From contig NZ_QDAH01000007.1 in NCBI RefSeq assembly GCF_003075415.1, forward strand, positions 62,001 through 126,000: 64,000 nt of DNA. The letters are read 5' to 3'. The DNA is from Microvirga sp. KLBC 81. GTDB lineage: Bacteria > Pseudomonadota > Alphaproteobacteria > Rhizobiales > Beijerinckiaceae. Made by a program: the position numbers and the translations under genes. Shown piece after piece: positions 1 through 9,087 of the stretch (positions within the stretch are counted from its first letter, which is position 1; every line of letters begins with the position of its first letter). The notes below the pieces were generated by a model. It saw only the letters and a program-made list of their open reading frames with translations, was not told the DNA's origin and ran no database searches.

Positions 1-662
1 TGCTCAGCATGGCGCTTGTCGGTGAGGATGATGCGCACGCCCGAGTTCAGGAACGCCAACTCGCGCAGGCGATGCTCGAGGGTGCTGTAATCAAACTCCA
101 CCATGGTGAAGGTTTCAGGGGAGGGCAGGAAGGTCACTTCCGTGCCGCGCTTTTCCGGCGCGTCGCCCACAACCGCGAGCGGAGCCACGGCATCGCCGTT
201 GCGGAACTCCATGAAGTGTTCCTTGCCGTTGCGGTAGATGCGGAGGCGCAGCCAAGTCGAGAGTGCGTTCACCACGGATACGCCCACGCCGTGCAGACCG
301 CCCGAGACCTTGTAGGAGTTCTGGTCGAACTTACCGCCCGCGTGCAGCTGGGTCATGATGACCTCGGCCGCCGAGACGCCTTCGCCCTGGTGGATGTCGG
401 TCGGGATGCCGCGGCCGTTGTCGGTGACGGTCACCGAGCCATCGGCGTTGAGCGTGACCGTGACTTCCGTTGCGTGACCGGCCAGCGCCTCGTCGATGGC
501 GTTGTCCACCACCTCATAGACCATGTGGTGGAGGCCAGAGCCGTCATCGGTATCGCCGATATACATGCCCGGCCGCTTGCGCACCGCATCAAGGCCTTTG
601 AGCACCTTGATCGATTCCGCGCCATAGGCGTCGGCATTCACGTTGATAGCAGGTTCGGCCAT
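1..662 (-). CDS. gyrB: DNA gyrase subunit B, N-terminal part (3' end outside window)
   Basis: ATPase subunit of the type II topoisomerase that introduces negative supercoils. Only about 220 N-terminal residues are inside the window; the frame runs off the left edge. The GHKL ATPase fold is plain: [20 protein letters not shown], then the DNAIDEA motif with the ATP-site Asn, DNGRGIP, and the GLHGVG glycine loop followed by SVVNALS. The ATG at 662 begins [20 protein letters not shown], a normal length before the ATPase core. It is the outermost member of a minus-strand replication cluster with recF, dnaN and dnaA. The LysE and cupin genes separate it from recF, so it probably has its own promoter in 663-862. 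Confidence 0.97.
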   Translation of the reverse strand, partial: MAEPAINVNADAYGAESIKVLKGLDAVRKRPGMYIGDTDDGSGLHHMVYEVVDNAIDEALAGHATEVTVTLNADGSVTVTDNGRGIPTDIHQGEGVSAAEVIMTQLHAGGKFDQNSYKVSGGLHGVGVSVVNALSTWLRLRIYRNGKEHFMEFRNGDAVAPLAVVGDAPEKRGTEVTFLPSPETFTMVEFDYSTLEHRLRELAFLNSGVRIILTDKRHAE

Positions 663-862
663 TTGGGATCCTTCGAGGCGCAGCGGAAAGGATGAGGGCG
701 CGCCAGGGTTTTGATTCGTCAGATCAGATATTTAGTGACGATTGGTTGAAATTTCACCCCCGCGCGCGTGTACGCGCGTGGAATGGGGCGGAAAAATCCA
801 CGGAAAAGTGCCGTTTTAGGGCCTCTCAGGGGCGGTTCTTTGCCTCAGGCTCGGAAAAGGCC

Positions 863-1477
863 TCAGCGCGCCGCCACGGCTGCCGCAGCTCCCGCCATCA
901 CCGTGCCCGTCACCCGGTTGAGAATGCGGATGGCGCCGGGCTTGGTGAAGAGCCGACGGGCCCGGGCGGCGAGCACGATATAGCCGCCGAACACCACCGA
1001 CAGCACGGCCATGGTTGCCAAAGCCAGCTCCAGGTAGCCCAGCACCGTGATCCGCGTCAGATCGAGGAAGGTGGGCAGGAGCGCGAGGTAGAACACGATC
1101 GCCTTGGGATTGCCCAGCGTCAGCGCCAGCCCGCCCAGCAGGAGCTTCGCCGGACGCTCGGCTTTCCCCTCTGCGATCACGTCCCGTGCCGTGGCTGGCG
1201 CCGTCCAGAGCTTGTAGGCGAGATAGAGCAGATAGGCCGCGCCCGCGTATTTGACGGCCAGGAAGACCCCATGGAAGGTCTGGGCCAAGGCAGCGAGCCC
1301 CAACACCGCGAAGGTGAGCCACACCAGATCGCCCAGAACGATTCCGGCGCTGAGCGCCACCGCTCCCTTCGGCCCCCGCCCCAGCACCCGCGCCACGATG
1401 GCGGCAATCCCCGGCCCCGGAGAGGCGGCGGCGATGAAGAGGGCGGACGAGAACAGGATGAGGCCTGCGGGTTCCAT
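863..1477 (-). CDS. LysE/RhtB family amino-acid exporter
   Basis: A 204-residue inner-membrane protein with about six hydrophobic segments. The N-terminal stretch contains SPGPG, the family signature, and a central LGNPKAI matches the NPK(A/T) motif of LysE/RhtB transporters. The family exports amino acids such as lysine, homoserine and threonine, or related metabolites; the substrate cannot be read from the sequence. It ends about 200 bp upstream of gyrB on the same strand and starts 33 bp after the cupin gene. Nothing in its neighbourhood suggests a specific pathway. Confidence 0.9.
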   Translation of the reverse strand: MEPAGLILFSSALFIAAASPGPGIAAIVARVLGRGPKGAVALSAGIVLGDLVWLTFAVLGLAALAQTFHGVFLAVKYAGAAYLLYLAYKLWTAPATARDVIAEGKAERPAKLLLGGLALTLGNPKAIVFYLALLPTFLDLTRITVLGYLELALATMAVLSVVFGGYIVLAARARRLFTKPGAIRILNRVTGTVMAGAAAAVAAR

Positions 1478-1510
1478 AGGTCTTTCACCCGAATCTTTCG
1501 CTGAATTAGT

Positions 1511-1840
1511 CTAATCGACGATGAAAAGCTTCGCACCATTCGGTGATTTTGACCGATGAGGCTCTGCCTGATCGGCGACCTGATAACTTTGGCCTGCCGT
1601 GAGTGTAAACACCCGGCCGTCCTCAAGCTCAGTCACAAGTTCACCTTCGAGGACGAACAGAATATGACCCTTGCTGCACCAGTGATCAGCCAGATAATTC
1701 GGCGAATATTCCACCATGCGCACACGAATGTCGTTGAACTGCCGTGTACGCCACGTTGCATGCCCTGCCTCACCCGGATGAAAGGTGGGCTCTATGGTCG
1801 ACCAATCAGTCGTGCCGAAGGGGATATCTGACATCTTCAT
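1511..1840 (-). CDS. Small cupin-fold protein with DHW/C motif
   Basis: A 109-residue single-domain beta-barrel protein. The core YLADHWCSKGHILFVLEGEL resembles the DHCW-motif cupins, and the second half (LTAGQSYQVADQAEPHRS) supplies another histidine typical of cupin metal sites. Its reaction is unknown. The ATG at 1840 overlaps the recF stop codon by four bases (ATGA), so it is probably translated by coupling with recF. A second ATG two codons inside (MSDIPFG) is an alternative start. Confidence 0.82.
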   Translation of the reverse strand: MKMSDIPFGTTDWSTIEPTFHPGEAGHATWRTRQFNDIRVRMVEYSPNYLADHWCSKGHILFVLEGELVTELEDGRVFTLTAGQSYQVADQAEPHRSKSPNGAKLFIVD

Positions 1841-3000
1841 GGATGATCCTGAAAAGGAACGATATTGCCTGGCGCAACTTGCAACAGATCCGCTCGTCCG
1901 TCCAGCTCTGTAAAAAGGCTCGGGTCTGCGCCCGTCATCCAGACCTGACCGCCGAGGGATTCCAGTGCCGCAAAAAGACCCGCGCGGCGGCGGGGGTCGA
2001 GATGGGCGGCGACCTCGTCGAGCAGCACGAAGGGTGCGATGCCGCTCATGCTGGCAACAAGCCGTGCATGGGCGAGAACGAGGCCGATAAGCAGCGCCTT
2101 CTGCTCGCCGGTGGAGGCGGTATTGGCGGGAATGTCCTTCGGTCCGTGCCGCACGAGAAGATCAGAGGCCTGCGGGCCGACGAGGGTGCGCCCGGCCGCG
2201 CGGTCGCGTGCACGATAGTCGCGTAAGGTGGCGCGGTAGCGATCCTCCGCATCGACGGCGGGAAGCGTGGCCACGAGCGTATCGATCTCGCCTTCAAGTC
2301 CCATCGTGGCGAAGGGGAAGGGGGAATCCTCCTCGCGCGTTTCGAGAATGAGCGCGGCCAGCCGCTCCACCGTCTCGCGGCGCGCGGCGGCAACCGCGAT
2401 GGCAAGCTCCGCCACCTCGCGCTCCAGCGCATCGAGCCAGAGGCGGTCGTCGGGATTTTCCTCGAGCACGCGATTGCGGGAGCGCAACGCACGCTCCAGC
2501 GCATTCACCCGCGCACCATGCTCGGCATCCACCGCGAGCACCAGGCGGTCGAGAAAACGGCGGCGGTCGCCGGCGGGTCCGCGAAACAGCACATCGAGAT
2601 CAGGCGTGAGCCAGACCACACGGAGGAATTCCGCGAAAGCCGTGGGTGAGGATGCGGTCGTGCCATCGATGCGGCATATGCGCGAGGATCGGCCGTTTTC
2701 GCCCTGCGGTTCAAGCCCGGTGCCGAGGCGATGCTCGCCGTAGGGTGCGTCGAGGGTGAGTGAAACGGCGAATGAGCCGGGGCCGCCCTGGCGCGCCATG
2801 TCGCCGAGTTCCGCGCGGCGCAAGCCACGTCCCGGCATGAACAGGGAGATCGCCTCCAGCACATTGGTCTTCCCCGCGCCGTTCTCGCCGACGAGCGCGA
2901 CGAGCTGGCGCGACACGGAGAGGTCCAGGCTCGCATAGGTACGAAAATCCTGGAGGATCAGACGGACGATTCGGGACGCGGGGACGGGAGTGGAGGACAT
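1837..3000 (-). CDS. recF: DNA replication and repair protein RecF
   Basis: An SMC-like ATPase (387 residues) that helps load RecA at gaps during recombinational repair and restart of stalled forks. The Walker A motif GENGAGKT lies near residues 38-45; a C-terminal signature and Walker B segment (STGEQKALL, then FVLLDEVAAHLD) completes the ABC-type head. The length is normal for the family. It follows dnaN in the same direction after a 323-bp gap that holds palindromic repeats, which departs from the tight dnaN-recF coupling seen in many bacteria. Confidence 0.97.
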   Translation of the reverse strand: MSSTPVPASRIVRLILQDFRTYASLDLSVSRQLVALVGENGAGKTNVLEAISLFMPGRGLRRAELGDMARQGGPGSFAVSLTLDAPYGEHRLGTGLEPQGENGRSSRICRIDGTTASSPTAFAEFLRVVWLTPDLDVLFRGPAGDRRRFLDRLVLAVDAEHGARVNALERALRSRNRVLEENPDDRLWLDALEREVAELAIAVAAARRETVERLAALILETREEDSPFPFATMGLEGEIDTLVATLPAVDAEDRYRATLRDYRARDRAAGRTLVGPQASDLLVRHGPKDIPANTASTGEQKALLIGLVLAHARLVASMSGIAPFVLLDEVAAHLDPRRRAGLFAALESLGGQVWMTGADPSLFTELDGRADLLQVAPGNIVPFQDHP

Positions 3001-3108
3001 GCGCTCCCTTCATTCAGGAGCGGGCGCGAAAGATCAAGCGTCGGCACGGCCAAACCGCGGTTTCGATTGTCGCGAACAAGCTTTGCGCCCGTTTCCAGAC
3101 CCACTCCC

Positions 3109-3207
3109 CTCATCCTGAGGAGGCGCGCAGCGCCGTCTCGAAGAAGGATCCAGAGAACATTGGACGCTCCTTCGAGACGCAGCCTTACGGCTGCTCCTCA
3201 GGATGAG
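3109..3207. repeat. Family A intergenic hairpin, copy 1
   Basis: An imperfect inverted repeat of about 100 bp whose ends are CTCATCCTGAGGAG and CTCCTCAGGATGAG. An inner pair (GTCTCGAAG and CTTCGAGAC) forms a second stem. Copies occur at 33384-33489 and 44716-44821, always between genes. This is a dispersed, non-coding repeat that would fold as a long hairpin in RNA. Confidence 0.9.
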
Positions 3208-3230
3208 GGCGGAGTGGGGGTAAAACGACG

Positions 3231-3257
3231 ATCACCGGCGCGAGACCGGTGATGACA
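3231..3257. repeat. Short intergenic hairpin (family B-like)
   Basis: The arms CACCGG and CCGGTG enclose a short GC loop and are followed by TGATGAC. The same design with the TGATGAC tail is seen at 58402-58430, so this is one of several short extragenic palindromes in the window. Confidence 0.7.
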
Positions 3258-3323
3258 AGGAGCTTAATCCTGAAACGATCCCGGACGGCTGATGCCGTCC
3301 AGGATGATGTTTGCCAGAAGCGC

Positions 3324-4442
3324 TTACACGCGCATCGGCATCAGGACGTAGAGCGCCGTTGCGCCTTCGCGGTCTTGGATGACGGTGGGCGAGCCGGGAT
3401 CGGCGAGCTTGAACAGGGCCGTATCGCCGTCGAGCTGGGCCGTGATGTCGAGCAGATACCGGGCATTGAAGCCGATATCGATCGGAGTCGCATCGTAATC
3501 GACCTCGATCTCTTCCGTCGCGCTGCCCGAATCCGGGTTGTTGACGGTGAGCGTCAGGCGGCCATCGGCAAGCGCAAGCTTCACCGCGCGGCCACGCTCG
3601 GAGGAGATGGTGGAAACGCGGTCCACGGCCTTGGCGAAATCGCCGCGCTCGACCACGAGGATCTTGTCGTTGCCGGCAGGAATGACGCGCTGATAATCCG
3701 GGAAGGTGCCGTCGATGAGCTTCGAGGTCAGCACCACGCCATCGAACGTCAGGCGCACCTTGGCCGAGGACAGCTCGATGGTGACGTTCTCGGAGCCGTC
3801 CTCGACGAGCTTCACGATCTCGGCCACCGCTTTACGCGGAACGATCACGCCGGGCATGCCTTCCGAGCCGGTGGGAGCGGGAAGCTCCACGCGGGCGAGG
3901 CGGTGACCGTCGGTCGCAACCGCACGCATCATGAGCGAGCCGCCCACATCAAGCGTGTGGAGATAGATGCCGTTGAGATAGTAGCGCGTCTCTTCGGTCG
4001 AGATCGCGAACTGCGTCTTCTCGATCAGGCGCTTGAGATCGGCGGCAGCCAGTATGAAGCGGTGCGGCAGGTCGCCGGCGGCGAGATCCGGGAAGTCGCT
4101 CTCCGGCAGGGCCTGCAGCATGAAGCGCGAGCGGCCCGAGCGGATCTGCACCTGGCCCATATCGGCCGTCATCTCCAGCGATACCTGCGCGCCCTCAGGC
4201 AGCTTACGCACGATGTCGTAGATCATGTAGGCCGGAACCGTGGTGGAGCCTGCCTCCGTGATGTCGGCGGGGATCGTCTCCGTCACCTCGATGTCGAGGT
4301 CGGTCGCGCGCAGGCGCAGGGTTCCGTCTTCCGCGCGCAGCAGCACGTTCGACAGGATCGGAATGGTGTTGCGGCGCTCGACGACGCGATGCACATGCCC
4401 CAACGCCTTCAGAAGAGCGGCGCGCTCAACAGTAACTCTCAT
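3324..4442 (-). CDS. dnaN: DNA polymerase III beta subunit (sliding clamp)
   Basis: The ring-shaped processivity clamp of the replicative polymerase. The protein begins MRVTVERAALLKALGHVHRVVERRNTIPILSNVLL, the usual clamp N-terminus, and ends with ALYVLMPMRV, the typical C-terminus that closes the protein-binding pocket. I chose the ATG at 4442 (372 residues) because it gives the usual family start; an in-frame ATG at 4451 would add three residues. It lies 142 bp downstream of dnaA on the same strand, the standard dnaA-dnaN order. Confidence 0.97.
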   Translation of the reverse strand: MRVTVERAALLKALGHVHRVVERRNTIPILSNVLLRAEDGTLRLRATDLDIEVTETIPADITEAGSTTVPAYMIYDIVRKLPEGAQVSLEMTADMGQVQIRSGRSRFMLQALPESDFPDLAAGDLPHRFILAAADLKRLIEKTQFAISTEETRYYLNGIYLHTLDVGGSLMMRAVATDGHRLARVELPAPTGSEGMPGVIVPRKAVAEIVKLVEDGSENVTIELSSAKVRLTFDGVVLTSKLIDGTFPDYQRVIPAGNDKILVVERGDFAKAVDRVSTISSERGRAVKLALADGRLTLTVNNPDSGSATEEIEVDYDATPIDIGFNARYLLDITAQLDGDTALFKLADPGSPTVIQDREGATALYVLMPMRV

Positions 4443-4584
4443 AACCGGCACCTATTGTCGGCAAATTTCTTGGCCTGCCCGTAAGGCAGCAAGCGAGGCG
4501 GCAAGATTGGCTGTTGTTGCCCGAGAAAGCAAGCCATGCCTCAGGCAGCCTCGAATGCGCCCTCAAGCGGTTTTCGCTAACGGA

Positions 4585-6087
4585 TTATTCCTGCAGCATC
4601 CGCTTGAGGAGTTCGACCTCATCGGAAAGCGCGTGATCCTCGCCCAGAGCCTTCTCGATCTTGCGCACCGCATGGAGCACGGTGGTGTGATCGCGCCCGC
4701 CGAAGCGGCGGCCGATCTCCGGCAGGGAGCGCAACGTCAGCACCTTGGACAGATACATGGCGATCTGACGCGGACGCACCACAGCGGCGGTGCGGCGCTC
4801 GGAGAGGATATCCGAGCGGGAGACGTTGTAGCGCGAGGCCACCAGCTTCTGGATGTCCTCGATCTTCACGCGCTTGGGCTCGCGGTTGCGCACGAGGTCG
4901 CGGATCGCGGTCTCGGCGGTCTCGAGCGTGATGGCGGAGCCGGTGAGCGTGGCGTGCGCCAGCAGGCGGTTGACCGCGCCTTCGAGATCGCGGCCGTTCG
5001 CCGTGATGGAGCGAGCGACATAGGAGATGACGTTGGGGCCGACCTCGAAGGTCGGGTGAATGGTTTTGAGCGCCTCAATGCGGGTGGACAGGATCGAGGT
5101 GCGCAGCGCTTCATCGAGCGCCGTGACTTCGACCACGAGACCACCTGCGAGGCGCGAGCGCACGCGCTCGTCGAGATTTTCGAGATCCGCCGGTGGACGG
5201 TCGGCAGCGATCACGATCTGGCGGCCCGCATCGATGAGGGCGTTGAGCGTATGACCGAATTCCTGCTGGATCTGCTTACCCTGGATGAACTGCACGTCGT
5301 CAATGATGAGGAGATCGATGCCGCGCAGCCGCTCCTTGAAGGCGAGCGACGTCTGGGCTTTGAGCGACGCGACGAAGCCGTACATGAAGCGGTCGGCGGT
5401 GAGATAGATGACGCGGCGGCCTTGCGCACGCATCTCATGGCCGATGGCGTGAAGCAGATGGGTTTTGCCAAGGCCCACGCCCGCATGCAGATAAAGCGGG
5501 TTGTAGATTACCTGACCGTTCGGCGCATGAGCCACACGGTCCGCGGCAGCATGCGCCAGCGCATTGGAGCGGCCAACGATGAAGCTTTCGAAGGTCAGGC
5601 GCGGGTCGAGCGGCGCACCGCCGAGATCGGAGTTTTCACCCCGCTCTTCCTGCGGAATCGTGAGCGAGGGCGCCTTCGGCTCACTGGTTTGGGCAGCGGT
5701 TGGCACGGGAGCGGCCGTGCTCGGGCGCGGAGCCTCGTTGGGGCGGCGCTGGGGGGCAGCGTCGCGACCAAGGGTGTTACGCACACCGATCACCACACGC
5801 TCCACGTCATTGGTCTCGGAGCGATAAACCGACAGGACACGGTCTGCGTAGTGCGACTCGATCCAGCTTTTCAGGAAACGGGTGGGCACCGTCAGATAGG
5901 CGCAGCCCTCCACCACCGAATCCAACTCCAGCCGGCCGAACCAGCTGGCAAAGATATCCTCGCCCAGTTCGGCGCGCAGGCGGCGCTTCACCCGCGCCCA
6001 GACATCTGCTGCCGTTTGCTCGCCGGAAGAGTCCATGCCGCTCTCATTGGCAGCGGCAAAGGTTCGGTGGTCCTCGCTGCGATACAT
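4585..6087 (-). CDS. dnaA: Chromosomal replication initiator DnaA
   Basis: The AAA+ ATPase that binds DnaA boxes and opens the origin. Domain I is near residues 25-105, a Pro-rich linker follows, Walker A (GVGLGKTH) is near 203-210, Walker B (LLIIDD) near 259-264, and the C-terminal DNA-binding domain has the signature [11 protein letters not shown] near 463. The open frame extends upstream to 6273, but I chose the ATG at 6087: GGAGGG lies seven bases before it and it gives 500 residues, the normal length. The upstream region contains a nested inverted repeat, GANTC sites and DnaA-box-like sequences. Confidence 0.97.
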   Translation of the reverse strand: MYRSEDHRTFAAANESGMDSSGEQTAADVWARVKRRLRAELGEDIFASWFGRLELDSVVEGCAYLTVPTRFLKSWIESHYADRVLSVYRSETNDVERVVIGVRNTLGRDAAPQRRPNEAPRPSTAAPVPTAAQTSEPKAPSLTIPQEERGENSDLGGAPLDPRLTFESFIVGRSNALAHAAADRVAHAPNGQVIYNPLYLHAGVGLGKTHLLHAIGHEMRAQGRRVIYLTADRFMYGFVASLKAQTSLAFKERLRGIDLLIIDDVQFIQGKQIQQEFGHTLNALIDAGRQIVIAADRPPADLENLDERVRSRLAGGLVVEVTALDEALRTSILSTRIEALKTIHPTFEVGPNVISYVARSITANGRDLEGAVNRLLAHATLTGSAITLETAETAIRDLVRNREPKRVKIEDIQKLVASRYNVSRSDILSERRTAAVVRPRQIAMYLSKVLTLRSLPEIGRRFGGRDHTTVLHAVRKIEKALGEDHALSDEVELLKRMLQE

Positions 6088-6143
6088 CAAATTCCCTCCA
6101 CGAGGTTCCAGCCGAACTTGGCTAGAACCCCCACGCATGACCT

Positions 6144-6188
6144 GTTTTGAACAAGAAAAGCGGACCCGCTTCACAGGTTGTTCAAAAC
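6144..6188. promoter_or_regulatory. Nested inverted repeat in the dnaA leader/promoter
   Basis: The arms GTTTTGAACAA (6144-6154) and TTGTTCAAAAC (6178-6188) are perfect 11-base complements. The spacer holds a second, smaller pairing (AAGCGG with CCGCTT). The element sits 57-101 bases before the dnaA start codon. It could be a repressor operator or, if transcribed, a leader hairpin; which one is not visible from the sequence. Confidence 0.6.
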
Positions 6189-6452
6189 TGGCGCCCCCAA
6201 TTGTACTGAAGATTATCAAACCGTTTTTAAGTCGAGGCGATCTGAAAGCGTCACCTCTTGTCCATTTTCTCAAGCTCTATCGAGTTTACCTCTAGGTAAG
6301 GGACGTTCTTTCGCTTGCTTCTTGTTAGAATGAAACAAAGCCCTGACCCCGTGGTTGCGTTCTATAGCTTGTGACTTGTGTGGATGACTTAACGGCAAGC
6401 CGTTGAAGTAAGTTGACCATATACAGGGTGGGTGAGGGCGCGCAACACGATC

Positions 6453-6712
6453 GAGTCAACAGGCACCCTGCCGAGATCCCCAAAACGGCTCCACAGGCCC
6501 GTCCACAGCTTTTGGGGTGCGACGATAAAGCCCTGACTCTTCAACCGATTCGCGGTCTCATCCCACCCTGCCTCGCCGCCTAAAAAAAGCTTCTTCCTGA
6601 AACCTTGATTCAAGATCGATTCGGGGCATGTCGAGGTGTGATTCCGATGCTTCGCGACCCTTTGCCTGCTAAGCTGTTGAACAAACTTAGCATTTTATGT
6701 GCAAATTGAATC
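6453..6712. promoter_or_regulatory. Cluster of seven GANTC (CcrM methylation) sites
   Basis: GANTC occurs at 6453, 6535, 6547, 6607, 6618, 6640 and 6708. A random sequence would have about one such site in 260 bp. CcrM methylates the adenine of GANTC in alphaproteobacteria, and the methylation state controls dnaA and other cell-cycle promoters in Caulobacter. The position upstream of dnaA suggests replication-dependent control or an origin-linked function. Confidence 0.6.
6478..6517. repeat. Inverted repeat enclosing two TCCACA cores
   Basis: CCCCAAAA (6478-6485) pairs with TTTTGGGG (6510-6517). Inside are two copies of TCCACAG 12 bases apart (6490-6496, 6502-6508), which match the core of the DnaA box. 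Confidence 0.5.
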
Positions 6713-6763
6713 TCTGTTGCGTCTCCTTTCACCCCGCGTTTTGACCATAAAGTCAAGCTCGCG

Positions 6764-6772
6764 TGTGGATAA
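6764..6772 (-). promoter_or_regulatory. DnaA box
   Basis: The plus strand reads TGTGGATAA, the exact complement of the strong DnaA box TTATCCACA. A one-mismatch copy (TGTGGATGA) is at 6379-6387. Confidence 0.6.
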
Positions 6773-7004
6773 AAAGGCGGCAAAAAAATACCGCCAAAAT
6801 AGTGTGATTTTCTCCGCTTGGAGGGGCCAGGGATGGGGTTGGGGAGGACTTTGGAGGGCTGCAGCCGTGCCTCTTCCCCGCTCTGGAACGGGAGGTTGGC
6901 GAGGGCTCGTGAGAGCTGTGTGAATGAAGGTAAGCCTGACCTCTCTCGCGTGGGGGAGGATCAACCCAAGTGAAGCGTCAGGTGAGGGTCGGCTGTTTCA
7001 AGAC

Positions 7005-7034
7005 AACAAAAAACCCGGCCGCAAGGCCGGGTTT
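7005..7034 (-). terminator. Rho-independent terminator of rpsT
   Basis: Read on the minus strand, AACCCGGCC and GGCCGGGTT pair across a four-base loop and are followed by a run of T. It lies about 30 bp after the rpsT stop codon. Confidence 0.9.
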
Positions 7035-7060
7035 GATGATCTCGTTTAGCCCGTGGGCTA

Positions 7061-7327
7061 TTAAGCGCTCAGAGCCTTGATGCGGCTCGTCAGGCGCGAC
7101 ACCTTCCGGGAGGCGCTGTTCTTGTGCACGATGCCCTTCTGGGCTGCTCGCATCATCTCCGGCTCGGCGGCGCGGAGCGCGGCGAAAGCCTCGGTCTGGT
7201 TGCCGGAGGCGATCGCCTCCTCGACCTTGCGCACGAAGGTCCGCATGCGGCTGCGGCGCGACTTATTGATCGCGGTGCGCTTCGCAATCTTGCGGGTCAT
7301 CTTCTTGGCGGACACGGTGTTGGCCAT
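7061..7327 (-). CDS. rpsT: 30S ribosomal protein S20
   Basis: A small basic protein of 88 residues that binds 16S rRNA in the 30S subunit body. The sequence [19 protein letters not shown] and the later [16 protein letters not shown] are characteristic. The ATG at 7327 was chosen over an upstream in-frame start at 7363 because MANT/MANI starts are universal in S20 and GAGG precedes it. It has its own terminator, and lies upstream of dnaA in the same direction, the usual alphaproteobacterial order. Confidence 0.96.
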   Translation of the reverse strand: MANTVSAKKMTRKIAKRTAINKSRRSRMRTFVRKVEEAIASGNQTEAFAALRAAEPEMMRAAQKGIVHKNSASRKVSRLTSRIKALSA

Positions 7328-7412
7328 GGCCAATCCTCGTTCTTTAAAAGCCCGACGCGACAAGCCCGGCTTGGAGCCCCGTCAGCGACCGGTTGATTGA
7401 ATGGAAACCGAA

Positions 7413-7435
7413 GAGCCCGCGGGACGCGCGGGCTC
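7413..7435 (-). terminator. Hairpin after the TSUP gene
   Basis: GAGCCCGCG (7413-7421) pairs perfectly with CGCGGGCTC (7427-7435). It lies 60 bp after the TSUP stop codon on the minus strand, and is followed by a weakly T-rich stretch, so it probably ends that transcript before rpsT. Confidence 0.6.
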
Positions 7436-7495
7436 GTGTGGGGCGGCTTATAGACGTGATCCTTCAGAACGTCAATGTCTGCGGGCCTTTGCGCG

Positions 7496-8311
7496 TCAAA
7501 AAAGCGCCGAGAGGGTTCTCGAAGCCTCCTCCGACAGCATCTGGCGCCAGGGATTGGCGGGGTCGAAGAGCAGCCGCAAGGCCATCGCCGCCGAGACCAA
7601 AACGAGCAGCGGACGGATGAGCCTCGACCCCAGCCGCATGGCAAGGCGCGCGCCCACCTGGGCCCCGAGGAAGGAGGCTGCGGCCATCACGAGCCCCAAG
7701 GGCCAGACCACGGCTCCGGTCGCAGCATAGAGAAGGAGGCTGCCAAGATTGCTCGCTAGGTTCAGGAGCTTGGTATGGGCGGTGGCCCGTACCACCCCGT
7801 AGCCGAGGAGCGTCACGAAGGCGAGCATATAGAAGGAGCCGGCACCAGGCCCGAAGATGCCGTCATAGAAGCCCACCGCCACGGGCGCGGTGAAGCCGAA
7901 AGCGAGGGCGGTCATCCGGGCATGGGCATCCTCGTCCTTCACCTTCCGCGAGAGGGCGAAATAGAAGGCGATGGCGATCAACAGCACCGGGATCAGCATC
8001 TCCAGCACGGAGCGTGGCAGGAAGCGCACGCAGAGCGCTCCCGCAACGCCACTGATGAAGGCCACCACGGTGAAGGCCCAGGCCTTGCGCCACTCGATCA
8101 TCCCCCGGCGTCCGAAGGTGTAGGTGGCGGAAGCGGCCGCAAAAGCGCCCTGCACCTTATTGGTGGCAATGGCACCGGCCGGACTCAGGCCCGCGAGCAG
8201 GAGGGCGGGAACTGTCAGGAGCCCGCCGCCACCGGCAATGGAATCCACGAAGCCTGCGAAAAAAGAGATCGCGGCCAAAGCCGCGATCATGTCGAAACCG
8301 ATGTCTGGCAC
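7496..8311 (-). CDS. TSUP (TauE/SafE) family sulfite/anion transporter
   Basis: An integral membrane protein of about 271 residues with roughly eight hydrophobic segments. The N-terminal GFVDSIAGGGGLLTVPAL and the second-half FYDGIFGPGAGSFY are the paired motifs of the TauE/SafE family. Members export sulfoacetate or sulfite or move other small anions; the substrate here is unknown. I placed the start at the GTG at 8311 (MPDIGFDMIAAL), two bases after the stop codon of the enoyl-CoA hydratase gene; the ATG at 8290 is the alternative. The longer open frame upstream is only the shadow of the hydratase gene. Confidence 0.88.
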   Translation of the reverse strand: MPDIGFDMIAALAAISFFAGFVDSIAGGGGLLTVPALLLAGLSPAGAIATNKVQGAFAAASATYTFGRRGMIEWRKAWAFTVVAFISGVAGALCVRFLPRSVLEMLIPVLLIAIAFYFALSRKVKDEDAHARMTALAFGFTAPVAVGFYDGIFGPGAGSFYMLAFVTLLGYGVVRATAHTKLLNLASNLGSLLLYAATGAVVWPLGLVMAAASFLGAQVGARLAMRLGSRLIRPLLVLVSAAMALRLLFDPANPWRQMLSEEASRTLSALF

Positions 8312-8313
8312 GA

Positions 8314-9087
8314 TTACTGGTCTTTGAACTCGGCAGCGCGCTTCTCCACGAAGGCGGCCATGCCTTCCTTCTGATCGGCGGTGGCGAACATGGCATGGAA
8401 CACACGCCGCTCGAAGCGGATGCCCTCGGAAAGGGTCAGCTCGTCGGCGCGGTTGATGGTTTCCTTCGTCATCATGGCAATCGGCAGCGACATGGAGGCG
8501 ATGGTCTCCGCCGTCTTCATGGTCTCCGTCATGAGATCGGCCAGCGGCACCACGCGGGCAGCGAGGCCGGAGCGCTCGGCCTCTTCCGCGCCCATCATGC
8601 GGCCGGTGAGGCACATCTCCATGGCCTTGGCCTTGCCGATGAGGCGGGTGAGGCGCTGCGTGCCGCCCATGCCGGGCATGACGCCGAGCTTGATCTCGGG
8701 CTGGCCGAACCTGGCGTTGTCGGCGGCGATGATGAAATCGCACATCATGGCGAACTCGCAGCCGCCGCCCAGCGCAAAGCCTGCGACCGCCGCGATCATC
8801 GGCTTGCGCCGTCCCGCCACCTTCTCCCAGCCGGAGAAAAGGTTGTCGAGATAGATCTGCGGATAGGTGAGCGACGCCATTTCCTTGATGTCGGCGCCGG
8901 CGGCGAAAGCCTTCTCGGAGCCGGTGACCACGATGCAGCCGATCTTCGGGTCGGACTCGAAGGCGTCGAGGGCTTGGTTCACCTCGTTCAGAAGCTGCGA
9001 ATTGAGAGCATTCAGCGCCTGGGGCCGGTTGAGGGTGATGAGCCCCACCTTGCCGCGCGTCTCAACGAGAATCGTCTCATAAGCCAT
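8314..9087 (-). CDS. Enoyl-CoA hydratase
   Basis: A crotonase-fold enzyme that hydrates 2-trans-enoyl-CoA in fatty-acid beta-oxidation. Both oxyanion-hole regions are present ([24 protein letters not shown]-like [15 protein letters not shown]), as are the two catalytic glutamates, within GGGCE and within [13 protein letters not shown]. The ATG at 9087 is preceded by GGGGAGGAG at good spacing and gives 257 residues, the family norm. The TSUP transporter gene follows almost without a gap, so the two are probably co-transcribed. Confidence 0.95.
   Translation of the reverse strand: MAYETILVETRGKVGLITLNRPQALNALNSQLLNEVNQALDAFESDPKIGCIVVTGSEKAFAAGADIKEMASLTYPQIYLDNLFSGWEKVAGRRKPMIAAVAGFALGGGCEFAMMCDFIIAADNARFGQPEIKLGVMPGMGGTQRLTRLIGKAKAMEMCLTGRMMGAEEAERSGLAARVVPLADLMTETMKTAETIASMSLPIAMMTKETINRADELTLSEGIRFERRVFHAMFATADQKEGMAAFVEKRAAEFKDQ

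Larger units (their letters stand above)
3001..3323. other. recF-dnaN intergenic region with palindromic repeats
   Basis: This 323-bp gap holds no credible gene. It contains a long hairpin of the CTCATCCTGAGGAG family (3109-3207) and a short hairpin of the accession type CACCGGC...GCCGGTG-like (3231-3257, actual arms CACCGG/CCGGTG). The recF promoter and any dnaN terminator must lie here, but I cannot point to either with confidence. Confidence 0.7.
6088..7003. other. dnaA-rpsT intergenic region; candidate replication origin
   Basis: About 0.9 kb without a convincing gene. It has one DnaA box matching TTATCCACA exactly (6764-6772, minus orientation), one with a single mismatch (6379-6387), two partial TCCACA cores (6490, 6502), an AT-rich stretch near 6670-6720, and seven GANTC sites between 6453 and 6712. 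An origin next to dnaA is common in bacteria, but in several alphaproteobacteria (Caulobacter, Sinorhizobium) oriC lies beside hemE instead, so this is a candidate only. The open frame at 6389-6613 resembles no known protein and is probably not a gene. Confidence 0.45.

Noticed and set aside
6389-6613. A 74-codon open frame in the dnaA-rpsT gap
   Set aside because: No similarity that I recognise, no ribosome-binding site, and it lies across the inverted repeat and GANTC cluster.
7496-8743. 415-residue version of the TSUP transporter
   Set aside because: The first 140 residues are an out-of-frame reading of the enoyl-CoA hydratase gene.
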